From Sodaliphilus pleomorphus (GTDB lineage: Bacteria > Bacteroidota > Bacteroidia > Bacteroidales > Muribaculaceae): a DNA stretch of 64,000 bases. The number at the start of each line of letters is the position of its first letter. Within the stretch, counting starts at the first letter, position 1. The stretch spans positions 2,933,001 through 2,997,000 of the forward strand of contig NZ_CP045696.1 of NCBI RefSeq assembly GCF_009676955.1, read 5' to 3'. Below the pieces are notes generated by a model. The model was not told the DNA's origin. It ran no database searches and was given only the letters and a program-made list of their open reading frames with translations. Below, in pieces: positions 36,158 through 44,156 of the stretch. The translations under genes were made by a program, and so were the position numbers.

Positions 36158-37618
36158 ATGGAAAATAACATGGTAGATTCACGCAATGAGCAATGGCGTG
36201 TCGACTTGCGCAAGAGCCACACGCCCAAGGAGCGCACCGCTATCGAGCGCGTTGTTATGCCCCAGCTCGATCCCAAGTACCGCATCACCTGCAACGAGGA
36301 GGTGAACGAGGGCATCAGCGAGGAGCAGGCTGTGAGAGAGGCCACTCGTTGCCTCGATTGTGCCAATCCTCAATGCGTGACAGGCTGCCCGGTGGGCATC
36401 AACATACCTAAATTTATCAAAAACATAGAGCGCGGCCACTTTGCCGACGCTGCCGCTGCAATCAAAGAAACCAGCTCGCTCCCTGCTGTGTGCGGCCGTG
36501 TGTGCCCCCAGGAGAAGCAGTGCGAGAGCAAGTGCATACACGTGAAAATGAAGCACCCGGCAGTGGCTATAGGCTACCTGGAACGCTTTGCTGCCGACTG
36601 GCAACGCAATCATTGCGAGCAGGAAGTGCCCAAGATGGCTCCTCGCAACGGCATCAAGATTGCCGTGGTGGGTAGTGGCCCCTCAGGCCTCTCCTTTGCC
36701 GGCGACATGGCCAAGAAGGGCTACAGTGTCACTGTGTTTGAAGCTCTCCACGAGATAGGCGGCGTGTTGAAATACGGCATCCCCGAGTTTCGCTTGCCCA
36801 ACGCCATCGTCGATTATGAAATCGACGGCCTGCGCAAGATGGGCGTCGACTTTGAAAAAGACATTATCATAGGCAAAACCCTCACCTACGACGACTTGCA
36901 CGAGATGGGATTCAAGGGCGTGTTTGTGGGGTCGGGAGCCGGTTTCCCGCGCTTCATGGACATTCCGGGCGAGAACCTCAAGGGCGTGATGTCGAGCAAC
37001 GAGTATCTCACTCGCATCAACCTGATGAAGGCTGGCCGTGGTGGCGACACTCCCGTGATGCAGGGCAACACCATTGCTGTGATAGGCGGTGGCAACACGG
37101 CGATGGACTCTACACGCACCGCTCTGCGCATGGGTGCCAAGCGGGTGCTGCTGGTATACCGCCGCAGCGAGGCCGAGATGCCCGCCCGTCGCGAGGAAGT
37201 GGGGCATGCCAAGGAGGAGGGCGTTGAGTTCTTCACCCTGCACAATCCCATCGAGTACATAGGCGACGACAAGGGCTTTGTCAAGGCCATGAGGGTGCAG
37301 AAGATGCAGCTGGGCGAGCCCGATGCCTCGGGACGCCGTCGCCCGGTGCCCATCGAGGGGGCCATCGAGGAAATCCCTGTCGATATCGTGATTGTGGCTG
37401 TGGGCGTGTCGCCCAACCAGCTGGTGCCAAGTTCGATCAAGGGGCTCGAAGTGAGCAATCGTCACACCATCGTGGTCAACGACGACACCATGCAATCCAA
37501 CATTGCCGACCTCTTTGCCGGCGGCGACATCGTGCGTGGCGGTGCAACCGTGATTTTGGCCATGGGCGATGGTCGCAAAGCTGCCCAGCACATGCACGAG
37601 GTGCTCTCCCAAAAATAG
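36158..37618 (+). CDS. nfnB: NADH-dependent ferredoxin:NADP+ oxidoreductase subunit beta (NfnB/GltD-like)
   Basis: 486 residues, often annotated as glutamate synthase small subunit GltA. The N-terminal domain binds [4Fe-4S] clusters: CLDCANPQCVTGCPVGINIP and CGRVCPQEKQCESKC. FAD (VVGSGPSGLSFAGDMAKKGY) and NADP (VIGGGNTAMDSTRTALRMGA) Rossmann motifs follow. The partner gene nfnA lies 77 bases upstream and no glutamate synthase large subunit is nearby, which favours the Nfn assignment. Confidence 0.9.
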   Translation: MENNMVDSRNEQWRVDLRKSHTPKERTAIERVVMPQLDPKYRITCNEEVNEGISEEQAVREATRCLDCANPQCVTGCPVGINIPKFIKNIERGHFADAAAAIKETSSLPAVCGRVCPQEKQCESKCIHVKMKHPAVAIGYLERFAADWQRNHCEQEVPKMAPRNGIKIAVVGSGPSGLSFAGDMAKKGYSVTVFEALHEIGGVLKYGIPEFRLPNAIVDYEIDGLRKMGVDFEKDIIIGKTLTYDDLHEMGFKGVFVGSGAGFPRFMDIPGENLKGVMSSNEYLTRINLMKAGRGGDTPVMQGNTIAVIGGGNTAMDSTRTALRMGAKRVLLVYRRSEAEMPARREEVGHAKEEGVEFFTLHNPIEYIGDDKGFVKAMRVQKMQLGEPDASGRRRPVPIEGAIEEIPVDIVIVAVGVSPNQLVPSSIKGLEVSNRHTIVVNDDTMQSNIADLFAGGDIVRGGATVILAMGDGRKAAQHMHEVLSQK

Positions 37619-37644
37619 CTTTATCTATTGTAATACAAGGCGTG

Positions 37645-37688
37645 AATGTGCCGAAGATCTCTCTGATTTTCGGCACATTTGCCTTTTT
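37645..37688 (+). terminator. intrinsic terminator of nfnAB
   Basis: AATGTGCCGAA pairs perfectly with TTCGGCACATT (11 bp, 13-base loop), followed by a T-rich tail. Confidence 0.88.
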
Positions 37689-37724
37689 GATGCCAATAAT
37701 TACTGCTACATTAAAAGTTTTTAC

Positions 37725-37732
37725 TATCTTTG
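37725..37732 (+). promoter_or_regulatory. promoter -7 box of fabD
   Basis: TATCTTTG, a perfect TAnnTTTG match, 56 bases before the fabD ATG. Confidence 0.6.
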
Positions 37733-37788
37733 CGTTGAATTATGGAAATTTTTCTTTAATCAACACTATATTTAGAAGATAATAAATT

Positions 37789-38664
37789 ATGAAAGCATTT
37801 GTTTTTCCTGGTCAAGGAGCACAATTCGTGGGTATGGGCAAGGATCTCTATGAAGGCAATGCCCAAGCCAAAGAAATGTTTGAAAAGGCCAATGAAGTAC
37901 TGGGTTTCCGCATCACCGACCTCATGTTTAACGGAACTGAAGACGACTTGAAGCAAACCAAGGTTACTCAACCGGCAGTGTTTTTGCACTCGGTGATTCT
38001 TGCCAAAACCATGGGCGAGGCCTTCAAGCCCGACATGGTGGCCGGCCACTCGCTGGGCGAGTTTTCGGCACTTGTGGCTGCCGGTGCACTCTCGTTTGAA
38101 GAGGGCCTCAAGCTGGTCGAGGCGCGTGCTCTTGCCATGCAGAAGGCTTGCGAGCTCAAGCCCTCGACCATGGCAGCTATCATCGGCCTTCCCGATGAGA
38201 AGGTCGAGGAGATTTGCGCACAGGTGCCCGAGGTTGTTCCTGCCAACTACAACAATCCAGGTCAAGTCGTGATTTCGGGCTCGGTCGAGGGTGTGCACAA
38301 GGCATGCGAGCTTTTCACTGCCGCTGGTGCCAAGCGTGCTCTGCCCTTGAAGGTGGGCGGTGCATTCCACTCTCCCTTCATGGAACCTGCACGTGCCGAG
38401 CTTGCCGTGGCCATCGAGAAGGCTCAATTCTCCAAGCCTATATGTCCGGTGTATCAGGATGTCGACGCCCTGCCTCACACCGATCCTCAAGAAATCAAGG
38501 CCAACTTGCTCAAGCAGCTCACCTCGCCAGTGCGCTGGAGCCACATTGTGCAAAACATGGTGAAAGATGGCATGACCGAGGCTGTTGAGGTGGGCCCAGG
38601 CCGCGCTCTGCAAGGCATGATACGTCACACCGACCGCAACGTGGCTGTGAGTGGCGTACAGTGA
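37789..38664 (+). CDS. fabD: malonyl-CoA:ACP transacylase
   Basis: FabD, 291 residues, which loads malonyl groups on acyl carrier protein for fatty-acid synthesis. The start FPGQGAQFVGMG, the nucleophile motif GHSLGEFSAL (S88), and the catalytic His in GGAFHSPFM (H194) are all present. It is monocistronic here, with its own promoter and terminator, rather than in a fab operon. Confidence 0.97.
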   Translation: MKAFVFPGQGAQFVGMGKDLYEGNAQAKEMFEKANEVLGFRITDLMFNGTEDDLKQTKVTQPAVFLHSVILAKTMGEAFKPDMVAGHSLGEFSALVAAGALSFEEGLKLVEARALAMQKACELKPSTMAAIIGLPDEKVEEICAQVPEVVPANYNNPGQVVISGSVEGVHKACELFTAAGAKRALPLKVGGAFHSPFMEPARAELAVAIEKAQFSKPICPVYQDVDALPHTDPQEIKANLLKQLTSPVRWSHIVQNMVKDGMTEAVEVGPGRALQGMIRHTDRNVAVSGVQ

Positions 38665-38682
38665 TTCCGTCATAAATAATAG

Positions 38683-38717
38683 AAAAAATCGCTCTCAATG
38701 CTGAGAGCGATTTTTTT
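38683..38717. terminator. bidirectional terminator between fabD and the VanZ-like gene
   Basis: A run of A plus TCGCTCTCA pairs with TGAGAGCGA plus a run of T around a 4-base loop. The A and T tracts on both sides suit both convergent genes. Confidence 0.9.
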
Positions 38718-38748
38718 GTCTATATATATATCTGGAAGTGCAATACTG

Positions 38749-39192
38749 TTACGACCGACGGTGGTGGCGGCGGTGCACGCTGGCATGGTAGAAGCTCTTG
38801 CGAAAGAAGTGCAGCAACACAAAGTGCAGCAGCAGGAAGGCTACTGCAACCCCAGCCAGGTCGGCTGCCCAGTCGAGGATGTCGTAGCTACGGTCGCTGG
38901 TGAGCGTGAGCTGTGCCACCTCCATGAGCAGCCCCACGAGCGCTGCGGTGGCGCTCAGTGCAAGCTCCACGCTCAGGCGTGTGTGATGAGGCAGCTTGTG
39001 CTTGGCGTAGTCCAGAATATAAGCTCCGGCACATGCAAAGTACATGACGACGTGGCACAACTTGTCAAATCCTGGAAACACTGGCAGCTCTCTCACGTCG
39101 AAGGGGTCGCTTGCCAGCGATAGATACACAATAAGGGCGGTGACGGTGACCGACATGAGGCCTGTGGGCAGTGCTAATAATAATCGTTTCAT
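38749..39192 (-). CDS. VanZ family membrane protein
   Basis: 147 residues with four hydrophobic segments and a His/Arg-rich tail. The VanZ signatures are FPGFDKLCHVVMYFACAG and the later LLMEVAQLTLTSDRSYDILDWAADLAGVA. Members sit in the inner membrane; VanZ itself gives low-level teicoplanin resistance, but most homologues have unknown roles. A TAACTTTG box lies about 65 bases upstream. Confidence 0.85.
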   Translation of the reverse strand: MKRLLLALPTGLMSVTVTALIVYLSLASDPFDVRELPVFPGFDKLCHVVMYFACAGAYILDYAKHKLPHHTRLSVELALSATAALVGLLMEVAQLTLTSDRSYDILDWAADLAGVAVAFLLLHFVLLHFFRKSFYHASVHRRHHRRS

Positions 39193-39256
39193 CTTTTGTT
39201 TCTACATCATTTGGCTCTGTTCTCGCGGCATTGGATTTCCAAAGCTTAGCTTGCTG

Positions 39257-39264
39257 CAAAGTTA
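39257..39264 (-). promoter_or_regulatory. promoter -7 box of the VanZ-like gene
   Basis: TAACTTTG on the minus strand, a perfect TAnnTTTG match. Confidence 0.55.
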
Positions 39265-39347
39265 GGAATAATGAGTAAATATTTAGTCTTTTTTTATCAA
39301 TTTTTTAATTGATGTGATGAAAATGTGCAATGTTGTCATTGTTTTAT

Positions 39348-39355
39348 TAATTTTG
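39348..39355 (+). promoter_or_regulatory. promoter -7 box upstream of 39446
   Basis: TAATTTTG, a perfect TAnnTTTG match, 90 bases before the ATG at 39446. Confidence 0.5.
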
Positions 39356-39445
39356 CAATTGTAGTAGAAATGGCAAACTGCTGAGTTGCAACCTTCCTGT
39401 GTTGAGACTTGACTTGCCACCACATTTAAAATTTTTATCCTTGTT

Positions 39446-39808
39446 ATGGGCAAACTTAGGGATTTTTTTGTCATGTCGCGGCATGAACGGGTTGGAGCCT
39501 TGGCCCTGCTGGGCATTGTGCTGGTGCTGGTTGTTGCGCTTGCGCTATGGCGAGGTTGCAGGCGCCCGGCTACAGGTGCGATTGCCCCGGCCATGGTGGC
39601 CTACGACAGGGCAACCGACTCGATTGCAGTTGTTGAAAAACAGGCTGGCAAGAAAAATTCTAAGGGCAAACGTTCCCGGCGGTCGTCGGCGACAGACCGC
39701 CGTCGCAAAGCCTTCAAGAAGAAAAAAAACAAGAGCAAGAAAGAGCGGTCAATCACTAAGCCAGCCGCGGCACCCCGTAGGTCGCTTGAGCCTGTCCCCG
39801 AGTTTTAG
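39446..39808 (+). CDS. membrane-anchored Lys/Arg-rich hypothetical protein
   Basis: 120 residues, not assigned to a family. A short N-terminal region (MGKLRDFFVMSRHERVGALA) leads into one hydrophobic segment (about residues 18-36), then a spacer and a very basic stretch ([27 protein letters not shown]). The N-terminus resembles that of Bacteroidales membrane-anchored helix-hairpin-helix (ComEA-like) proteins, but no HhH repeats follow, so it may be a truncated relative or a nucleic-acid or envelope tether. An overlapping frame from 39399 is longer but has no domain-like composition. Confidence 0.5.
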   Translation: MGKLRDFFVMSRHERVGALALLGIVLVLVVALALWRGCRRPATGAIAPAMVAYDRATDSIAVVEKQAGKKNSKGKRSRRSSATDRRRKAFKKKKNKSKKERSITKPAAAPRRSLEPVPEF

Positions 39809-39910
39809 GTCTATTATTGCCGATGGCATATTATACATGAGTGGGCTGTGGCTCGCTACTCCCAGAAAGCCTGGCCAGTTTTGCTGCTTTTTCATAGCGT
39901 GAAAAAATAT

Positions 39911-39943
39911 TTTTGGTAGTTTGAAGAAGATTGACTAAATTTG
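39911..39943 (+). promoter_or_regulatory. promoter of a short putative RNA
   Basis: TTTTG (39911-39915), 20 bases, then TAAATTTG (39936-39943). No ORF follows; a terminator lies about 65 bases downstream. Confidence 0.5.
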
Positions 39944-39949
39944 TTCACG

Positions 39950-40016
39950 TTAATCTTCTAAGACCTCATTTTATTCACATAGAGCATCGCGAAGTGATTT
40001 CGAGGTGCTTTTTTTT
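39950..40016 (+). ncRNA. putative approximately 67-nt RNA, repeat copy A
   Basis: Between a full -33/-7 promoter and a strong terminator lie only about 65 bases and no start codon. The segment TTAATCTTCTAAGACC, a few bases, then ATTTTATTCA and the final hairpin are closely related to bases 59984-60061. It is either a small RNA or a degenerate copy of a longer one. No Rfam family was recognised. Confidence 0.35.
39983..40016 (+). terminator. terminator hairpin, repeat copy A
   Basis: AGCATCGCGAA pairs imperfectly with TTCGAGGTGCT around GTGAT (one mismatch, one wobble), then eight T. It is almost identical to 60030-60061. Confidence 0.8.
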
Positions 40017-40052
40017 GTGTCTTTCATTTGTTCCTTTTTTTGTATGTCTCAT

Positions 40053-40084
40053 CTTGCGTTAATTGTAAATTGTTTGTAATTTTG
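40053..40084 (+). promoter_or_regulatory. promoter of the transporter remnant
   Basis: CTTG (40053-40056), 20 bases, then TAATTTTG (40077-40084). The promoter survives upstream of the deleted gene. Confidence 0.55.
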
Positions 40085-40154
40085 TTCCGATTTGTAACAA
40101 AGTGTAAATAAAATTGTCGATATTTGGTTTTATTGACAGTCTTCAATCTATAAA

Positions 40155-40388
40155 ATGCAAAGAAGTATGAGTAGACGTGTAACTTTTGCAACGCGCCTTG
40201 GCGCTATTGCGGCCACGGTGGGCTCGGCAGTGGGTTTGGGCAATATATGGCGTTTCCCCTATGAGGCAGGCCAGAATTGAGGTCGCTTCAAGTTGGCTAT
40301 TCAGGCCTGTGTGGTTTTCTGCCTGCGCTATGTTGCGCCGGTTGTCGTGGTGCTCATCTTCCTGTGGTGTGTGGGTGTCATCAAGTAG
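40155..40388 (+). pseudogene. sodium:neurotransmitter symporter (NSS/SNF) remnant, internal deletion
   Basis: From the ATG at 40155 (or 40167) the frame encodes a perfect NSS N-terminus, with [21 protein letters not shown] followed by RFPYEAGQN, the unwound TM1 that binds sodium and substrate. A TGA follows at 40278. The same frame then reads GRFKLAIQ...LRYVAPVVVVLIFLWCVGVIK to a TAG, which looks like the last transmembrane segment and C-terminus of the same family. About 350-400 central codons are missing. The simplest reading is one internal deletion that joined the two ends and left an in-frame stop. Confidence 0.8.
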
Positions 40389-40441
40389 TTTTAGCTGGAA
40401 AATTGAGACCGCCTAATCGCTCTTTTTTACAAAAAGAGTGG

Positions 40442-40449
40442 TAATTTTG
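40442..40449 (+). promoter_or_regulatory. promoter -7 box of trmO
   Basis: TAATTTTG, a perfect TAnnTTTG match, preceded by the palindrome CTCTTTTT-TAC-AAAAAGAG (40420-40438), which may be an operator or the end of the remnant gene's transcript. Confidence 0.55.
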
Positions 40450-40518
40450 TGCCGTGTCTGCCAGCCAGCGCCGTGTGGTGCGGCCGCGACGGCAGTCGCT
40501 CTTATATAATATTGTCGC

Positions 40519-41205
40519 ATGGAACTGAAAACTATTGCCCATTTTCACTCGCCGTTTACATCTAAGTTTGGCATTCCCAAGCAGAGTGGCCTCGTCGAGC
40601 AGCTGCCGGGTACAATCACTTTTGAGCCCCGTTACCGCGAGCGTAATGCCTTGCGTGGCATCGAGGAGTTTGATTACCTGTGGCTGTTGTGGCATTTTTC
40701 GGCCAATCGTCATGCAGCTACCAGCCTCATGGTGCGCCCTCCCTTGTTGGGAGGCAACGAGCGGGTAGGGGTGTTTGCCTCGCGCTCGCCATTCCGTCCC
40801 AACGGCATCGGCCTCTCGTCGGTGCGTCTCGATCATGTGGAGTGGGACACGCCCAGCGGGCCGGTGATACACGTGCGTGGAGCCGACTTGATGGATGGCA
40901 CGCCCATCTTCGACATCAAGCCCTACATTGCCTATGCCGACTGCCATCCTGGAGCCCGCAGCGGCTTTGTCGACAGCCATGCCCTAAGGCGCCTCAAGGT
41001 GGAGATTGCTCCTGAGCTGGCCTGTCGTTTCAACTCGTCACAGCTTGCGGCCTTGGTGAAAACGCTTGAGCTCGATCCCCGCCCGCACTATCAGAACGAC
41101 CCAGGCAAGGTCTACGGCATGCCCTATGACGGCCGCGACATCCATTTCACGGTGCAGGGCGGCACGCTCACGGTGATCGATATTGATACAATTGCTAAAA
41201 CATAA
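40519..41205 (+). CDS. trmO: tRNA (N6-threonylcarbamoyladenosine(37)-N6)-methyltransferase TrmO
   Basis: 228 residues of the TsaA/YaeB family, which uses S-adenosylmethionine to methylate t6A37 in tRNA-Thr. The diagnostic segments are SKFGIPKQSGLVEQLPGTI, FDYLWLLWHFSAN, and VGVFASRSPFRPNGIGLSSVRL. The C-terminal part (LDPRPHYQNDPGKVYGM) is also typical. The next gene starts 6 bases after its stop, so the two are co-transcribed. Confidence 0.93.
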   Translation: MELKTIAHFHSPFTSKFGIPKQSGLVEQLPGTITFEPRYRERNALRGIEEFDYLWLLWHFSANRHAATSLMVRPPLLGGNERVGVFASRSPFRPNGIGLSSVRLDHVEWDTPSGPVIHVRGADLMDGTPIFDIKPYIAYADCHPGARSGFVDSHALRRLKVEIAPELACRFNSSQLAALVKTLELDPRPHYQNDPGKVYGMPYDGRDIHFTVQGGTLTVIDIDTIAKT

Positions 41206-41211
41206 TGTGCT

Positions 41212-42324
41212 ATGAATGTGAAAAGAATGCCAGTATTGCTGGCTCTACTGCTCATTGCAGGGGTAATGGTGCCCCTTCAGGCGAGAGTCAAGGCCAAGAC
41301 CTCGCAGCGTGTGCAACTTGGCGTGTGGGAAGATCTCTCGGGCCGCGTGATGACGCCCGATTCAATTGAGGGGTGGATCAAGCCTTTCTACGAAGCCGGT
41401 ATCAGAAATTTCTACATCTGCAACAGCCCTGAGGAGATTGCCAAGTGGGTGCAGGCAGCCCGTGGCTTCAAGGGTGCGAGAATACACGCATGGATGTTTT
41501 CGCTCAATGCCTATCACGACTCGGCTGCAGTGTGGTCGCATCGCGAGTGGGGTGAGGTGAATCGCTTGGGCGAGAACAGTCTCGACAAGTCGCCCTACAC
41601 GCCTGTCTACAAGTGGTTGAGCCCTGCTGTGCCCCAAGTGCGCCGGTGGGTGAAGGACAAGGCTGCAGGCTATGCGGCTATCAAGGGGCTGGCCTCGGTG
41701 CATCTCGACTTCATACGTTTCAACGACCTGTTTTTGGGACGCAAGACGCAGGCCGAGCGGTTTCACATCGACCAGAGGCAGATCGAGCCGCAGTGGGATT
41801 TCGGCTATCATCCCATGGCCATCGAGGCCTTCAGGCGGCAATTTGGCTACTCGCCGCTTGAGTTGTCGGCACCTTACTTGAGCCCCGAGTGGATACAATT
41901 TCGCATGGACGAAGTGACCTCGCTTGTCAATGAAATTGCCCAGGCAGTGCATGCGCGAGGAAAAATGCTCACGGCCGCCGTCTTTCCCTTTCCTGAGCGT
42001 GCCCGCATGATGGTGTTGCAAGACTGGGCGCGCTGGGACCTCGACATGGTGTGCCCCATGAATTACAACTCGTTTTATCGTGAGGGCCCGCAGTGGGTGA
42101 AATACAGCGTGTCGCAGGGTCTGGCCGAGACACGCCACCGCAGCAAGTACGTTTCAGGGCTGTTTGTAGTTGGGGCAAGCAAGGCCGATATTGTGCAAGA
42201 AGCCCGTGAGTCGGTGGCAGCGGGCGCCGATGGCATCAACTTCTTCAACGCCTCGGGACTTGTAAAGGCAGGCATGCTCGACGTGGTGAGGCAGTTGAAT
42301 CGTGAGTTCAACGGCGGCAAATAG
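41212..42324 (+). CDS. secreted GHL10-like putative glycosyl hydrolase
   Basis: 370 residues with a signal peptide (about 1-25). The body resembles GHL10/DUF187-type (beta/alpha)8 barrel proteins: HAWMFSLNAYHD, the central GLASVHLDFIRFND, and DMVCPMNYNSFYREG near the C-terminal strands. Catalytic residues cannot be assigned with certainty. It probably acts on a glycan in the periplasm or outside. Its coupling to trmO looks incidental. Confidence 0.75.
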   Translation: MNVKRMPVLLALLLIAGVMVPLQARVKAKTSQRVQLGVWEDLSGRVMTPDSIEGWIKPFYEAGIRNFYICNSPEEIAKWVQAARGFKGARIHAWMFSLNAYHDSAAVWSHREWGEVNRLGENSLDKSPYTPVYKWLSPAVPQVRRWVKDKAAGYAAIKGLASVHLDFIRFNDLFLGRKTQAERFHIDQRQIEPQWDFGYHPMAIEAFRRQFGYSPLELSAPYLSPEWIQFRMDEVTSLVNEIAQAVHARGKMLTAAVFPFPERARMMVLQDWARWDLDMVCPMNYNSFYREGPQWVKYSVSQGLAETRHRSKYVSGLFVVGASKADIVQEARESVAAGADGINFFNASGLVKAGMLDVVRQLNREFNGGK

Positions 42325-42360
42325 CTTCCTTGCTATGGCTGGACTATAGAAGAAAATGAT

Positions 42361-42368
42361 TAACTTTG
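42361..42368 (+). promoter_or_regulatory. promoter -7 box of the GT4 gene
   Basis: TAACTTTG, a perfect TAnnTTTG match, 25 bases before the TTG start codon. Confidence 0.6.
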
Positions 42369-42393
42369 CCAGCCGAAACAAGAAGTCTCCGTT

Positions 42394-43536
42394 TTGAACG
42401 ATATCATTATAGGATATGATGCCAAGCGCATCGTGAGAAACAGTACCGGGTTGGGCAACTATAGCCGCAACCTGGTGAATGCCCTTTCGGCGATTGTGCC
42501 TGCTGGCATCCAGTTGCGTCTCTATGCCCCCGATGAGGGCAGTGCCGAGTTGCGCAGCCAGGTGCTGTCGCGCCCCAATGTGAGTTTTGCCTTTCCGCGG
42601 GGCATTCAATATCCGTTCAGGGGAGACTTGTGGCGCTCGCGGCTGGTGGTGGGCGACTTGTTGCGCGACGGCGTGCAACTCTATCATGGGCTGAGCGGCA
42701 GGCTGCCTTCAGGGCTCAAGAGGGCAGGCATTTCCAGTGTCGTCACCATTCACGACCTCATTTTCTTGCGTTATCCCGAGTATTATCACTGGTTAGATGC
42801 CAAAATCTACAAGCACCAGTTCTATCGCACGCTGCAGCAGGCCGACCGTGTCATTGCCATCAGTGAGTGCACCAAGCGCGACATCCTGCATTATAGCGAT
42901 TTCCCTGCCAGCAAAATCGATGTTATCTACCAGAGTGCAAGCACTGAGTTCAAAATGCGATGCACGCCGTCGCACATCGCCCAGGTGAGGCAGCGCTATC
43001 ACTTGCCCCACAACTATGTGCTCAATGTGGGTACAATCGAACAACGCAAAAACGTGCTCCTTGCTGTGAAGGCCCTCAAGATGCTGCCCGCCGACCTCCA
43101 CATTGTGATTGTGGGCAAGTCAACCCCCTATGCTGCCGCCGTGAGGCGCTGGGCTGCTGCCCACGGCCTCGACAGCCGCGTGCACATGTTGAGTCATGTA
43201 CCCAATAGCGATCTCCTTGCCATCTATGCTCAGGCCAGGTGCTTTGTCTACCCCTCTCGATACGAGGGGTTCGGTATCCCCATTATCGAGGCAATTCAGA
43301 GCGGCCTGCCCGTGATAGGGGCTACTGGCAGTTGCCTCGAAGAGGCTGGCGGCCCCAGTTGCATCTATGTTGACCCCGACGATGTGCCATCGATGGCTCA
43401 AGCCATCGACTCGTTGTTGACAGATCCCGACAAAACTGCCCTCTCGGTGGCTCAAGCACAAGAGTGGGTGAAGCGTTTCGAGAATGCCGACGTTGCCAGC
43501 CAGGTGCTGGCAGTGTACCGCAAGCTGCTGCACTGA
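42394..43536 (+). CDS. GT4-family glycosyltransferase
   Basis: 380 residues of the GT-B fold. N-terminal DAKRIVRNSTGLGNYSRNLVNAL forms the acceptor loop. The C-terminal half has VGTIEQRKNVLLAVKAL, and the nucleotide-sugar motif PSRYEGFGIPIIEAIQSGLPVI shows the GT4 E-x7-E. No in-frame ATG lies near the promoter, so initiation at the TTG (42394) is inferred. It likely adds mannose or a similar sugar to an envelope glycan. It ends 11 bases from the convergent HAD gene. Confidence 0.9.
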   Translation: MNDIIIGYDAKRIVRNSTGLGNYSRNLVNALSAIVPAGIQLRLYAPDEGSAELRSQVLSRPNVSFAFPRGIQYPFRGDLWRSRLVVGDLLRDGVQLYHGLSGRLPSGLKRAGISSVVTIHDLIFLRYPEYYHWLDAKIYKHQFYRTLQQADRVIAISECTKRDILHYSDFPASKIDVIYQSASTEFKMRCTPSHIAQVRQRYHLPHNYVLNVGTIEQRKNVLLAVKALKMLPADLHIVIVGKSTPYAAAVRRWAAAHGLDSRVHMLSHVPNSDLLAIYAQARCFVYPSRYEGFGIPIIEAIQSGLPVIGATGSCLEEAGGPSCIYVDPDDVPSMAQAIDSLLTDPDKTALSVAQAQEWVKRFENADVASQVLAVYRKLLH

Positions 43537-43547
43537 TTTTCGCCCTG

Positions 43548-44156
43548 CTATTTTCCCTCTCTGAATGGCTTGTAGTGCCGCACGTCGGCATAGTCGAGCA
43601 GTTCCTTGTCGCCACGGCTGTCGCCGTAGGCAACGAGGATGTAGTTGTCGCGTTGTGGCAACACTTGCATCACACGCCTCACTTTCTCCTGCCCATAGCA
43701 GTTCTTGGTTAGGAACCGGCCGGTCAACCTGCCACCGGCCACCTCGACTTGGGTGCCCAGTATGGTCAAGCCAGGGTGAGGCGTGAAAAAAGCCCTCACC
43801 CAGTTCTCGATGCTCGCGCTCACCACCAGCACGCGTTGCCCTGCTTCAAGCGCCTGGGTCACGCATTTCAAGCCGGCAGGACGCATGATGCGCGACTTCT
43901 TGCTGGCGCCAAACTTGCGGCATCGCCTGTCGAAGTCGTCGAGCGGTGTACCCTTGTAGAAATGCGAAAACACCCGCTCCTTGGCTTTCCAGTTGGGATA
44001 CAGGCGCAGCAGCATGAGCACAATCCAGGGGCTGTTGACCATGAAGCCCCACAGAAAACGGGCCATGCCCTTGTCGTAGATGATAAATTCCAAAAACGTG
44101 TCGTTGCACGTGAGCGTGCCGTCGAAGTCGAATGCGTGTACTGTTGCTGCTGTCAT
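43548..44156 (-). CDS. HAD-IB family phosphatase
   Basis: 202 residues. HAD motif I is FDFDGTLTCNDTFLEF, motif II the Ser in VLVVSASIENW, motif III a Lys near TKNCYGQEKV, and motif IV YGDSRGDKELLDY. It overlaps the UbiA gene end by four bases (ATGA), so translation is coupled. In analogous systems UbiA makes a polyprenyl-phosphoryl-5-phosphoribose and a phosphatase removes the 5-phosphate; this enzyme is a good candidate for that step. Confidence 0.87.
   Translation of the reverse strand: MTAATVHAFDFDGTLTCNDTFLEFIIYDKGMARFLWGFMVNSPWIVLMLLRLYPNWKAKERVFSHFYKGTPLDDFDRRCRKFGASKKSRIMRPAGLKCVTQALEAGQRVLVVSASIENWVRAFFTPHPGLTILGTQVEVAGGRLTGRFLTKNCYGQEKVRRVMQVLPQRDNYILVAYGDSRGDKELLDYADVRHYKPFREGK

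Noticed and set aside
36158..37618. glutamate synthase small subunit as the primary call
   Set aside because: It is paired with an NfnA-type gene and no large subunit is nearby, so Nfn is the better reading.
39399..39902. 167-codon frame overlapping the lysine-rich membrane protein
   Set aside because: TTG start, no domain-like composition, and it runs through the end of the better-supported frame.
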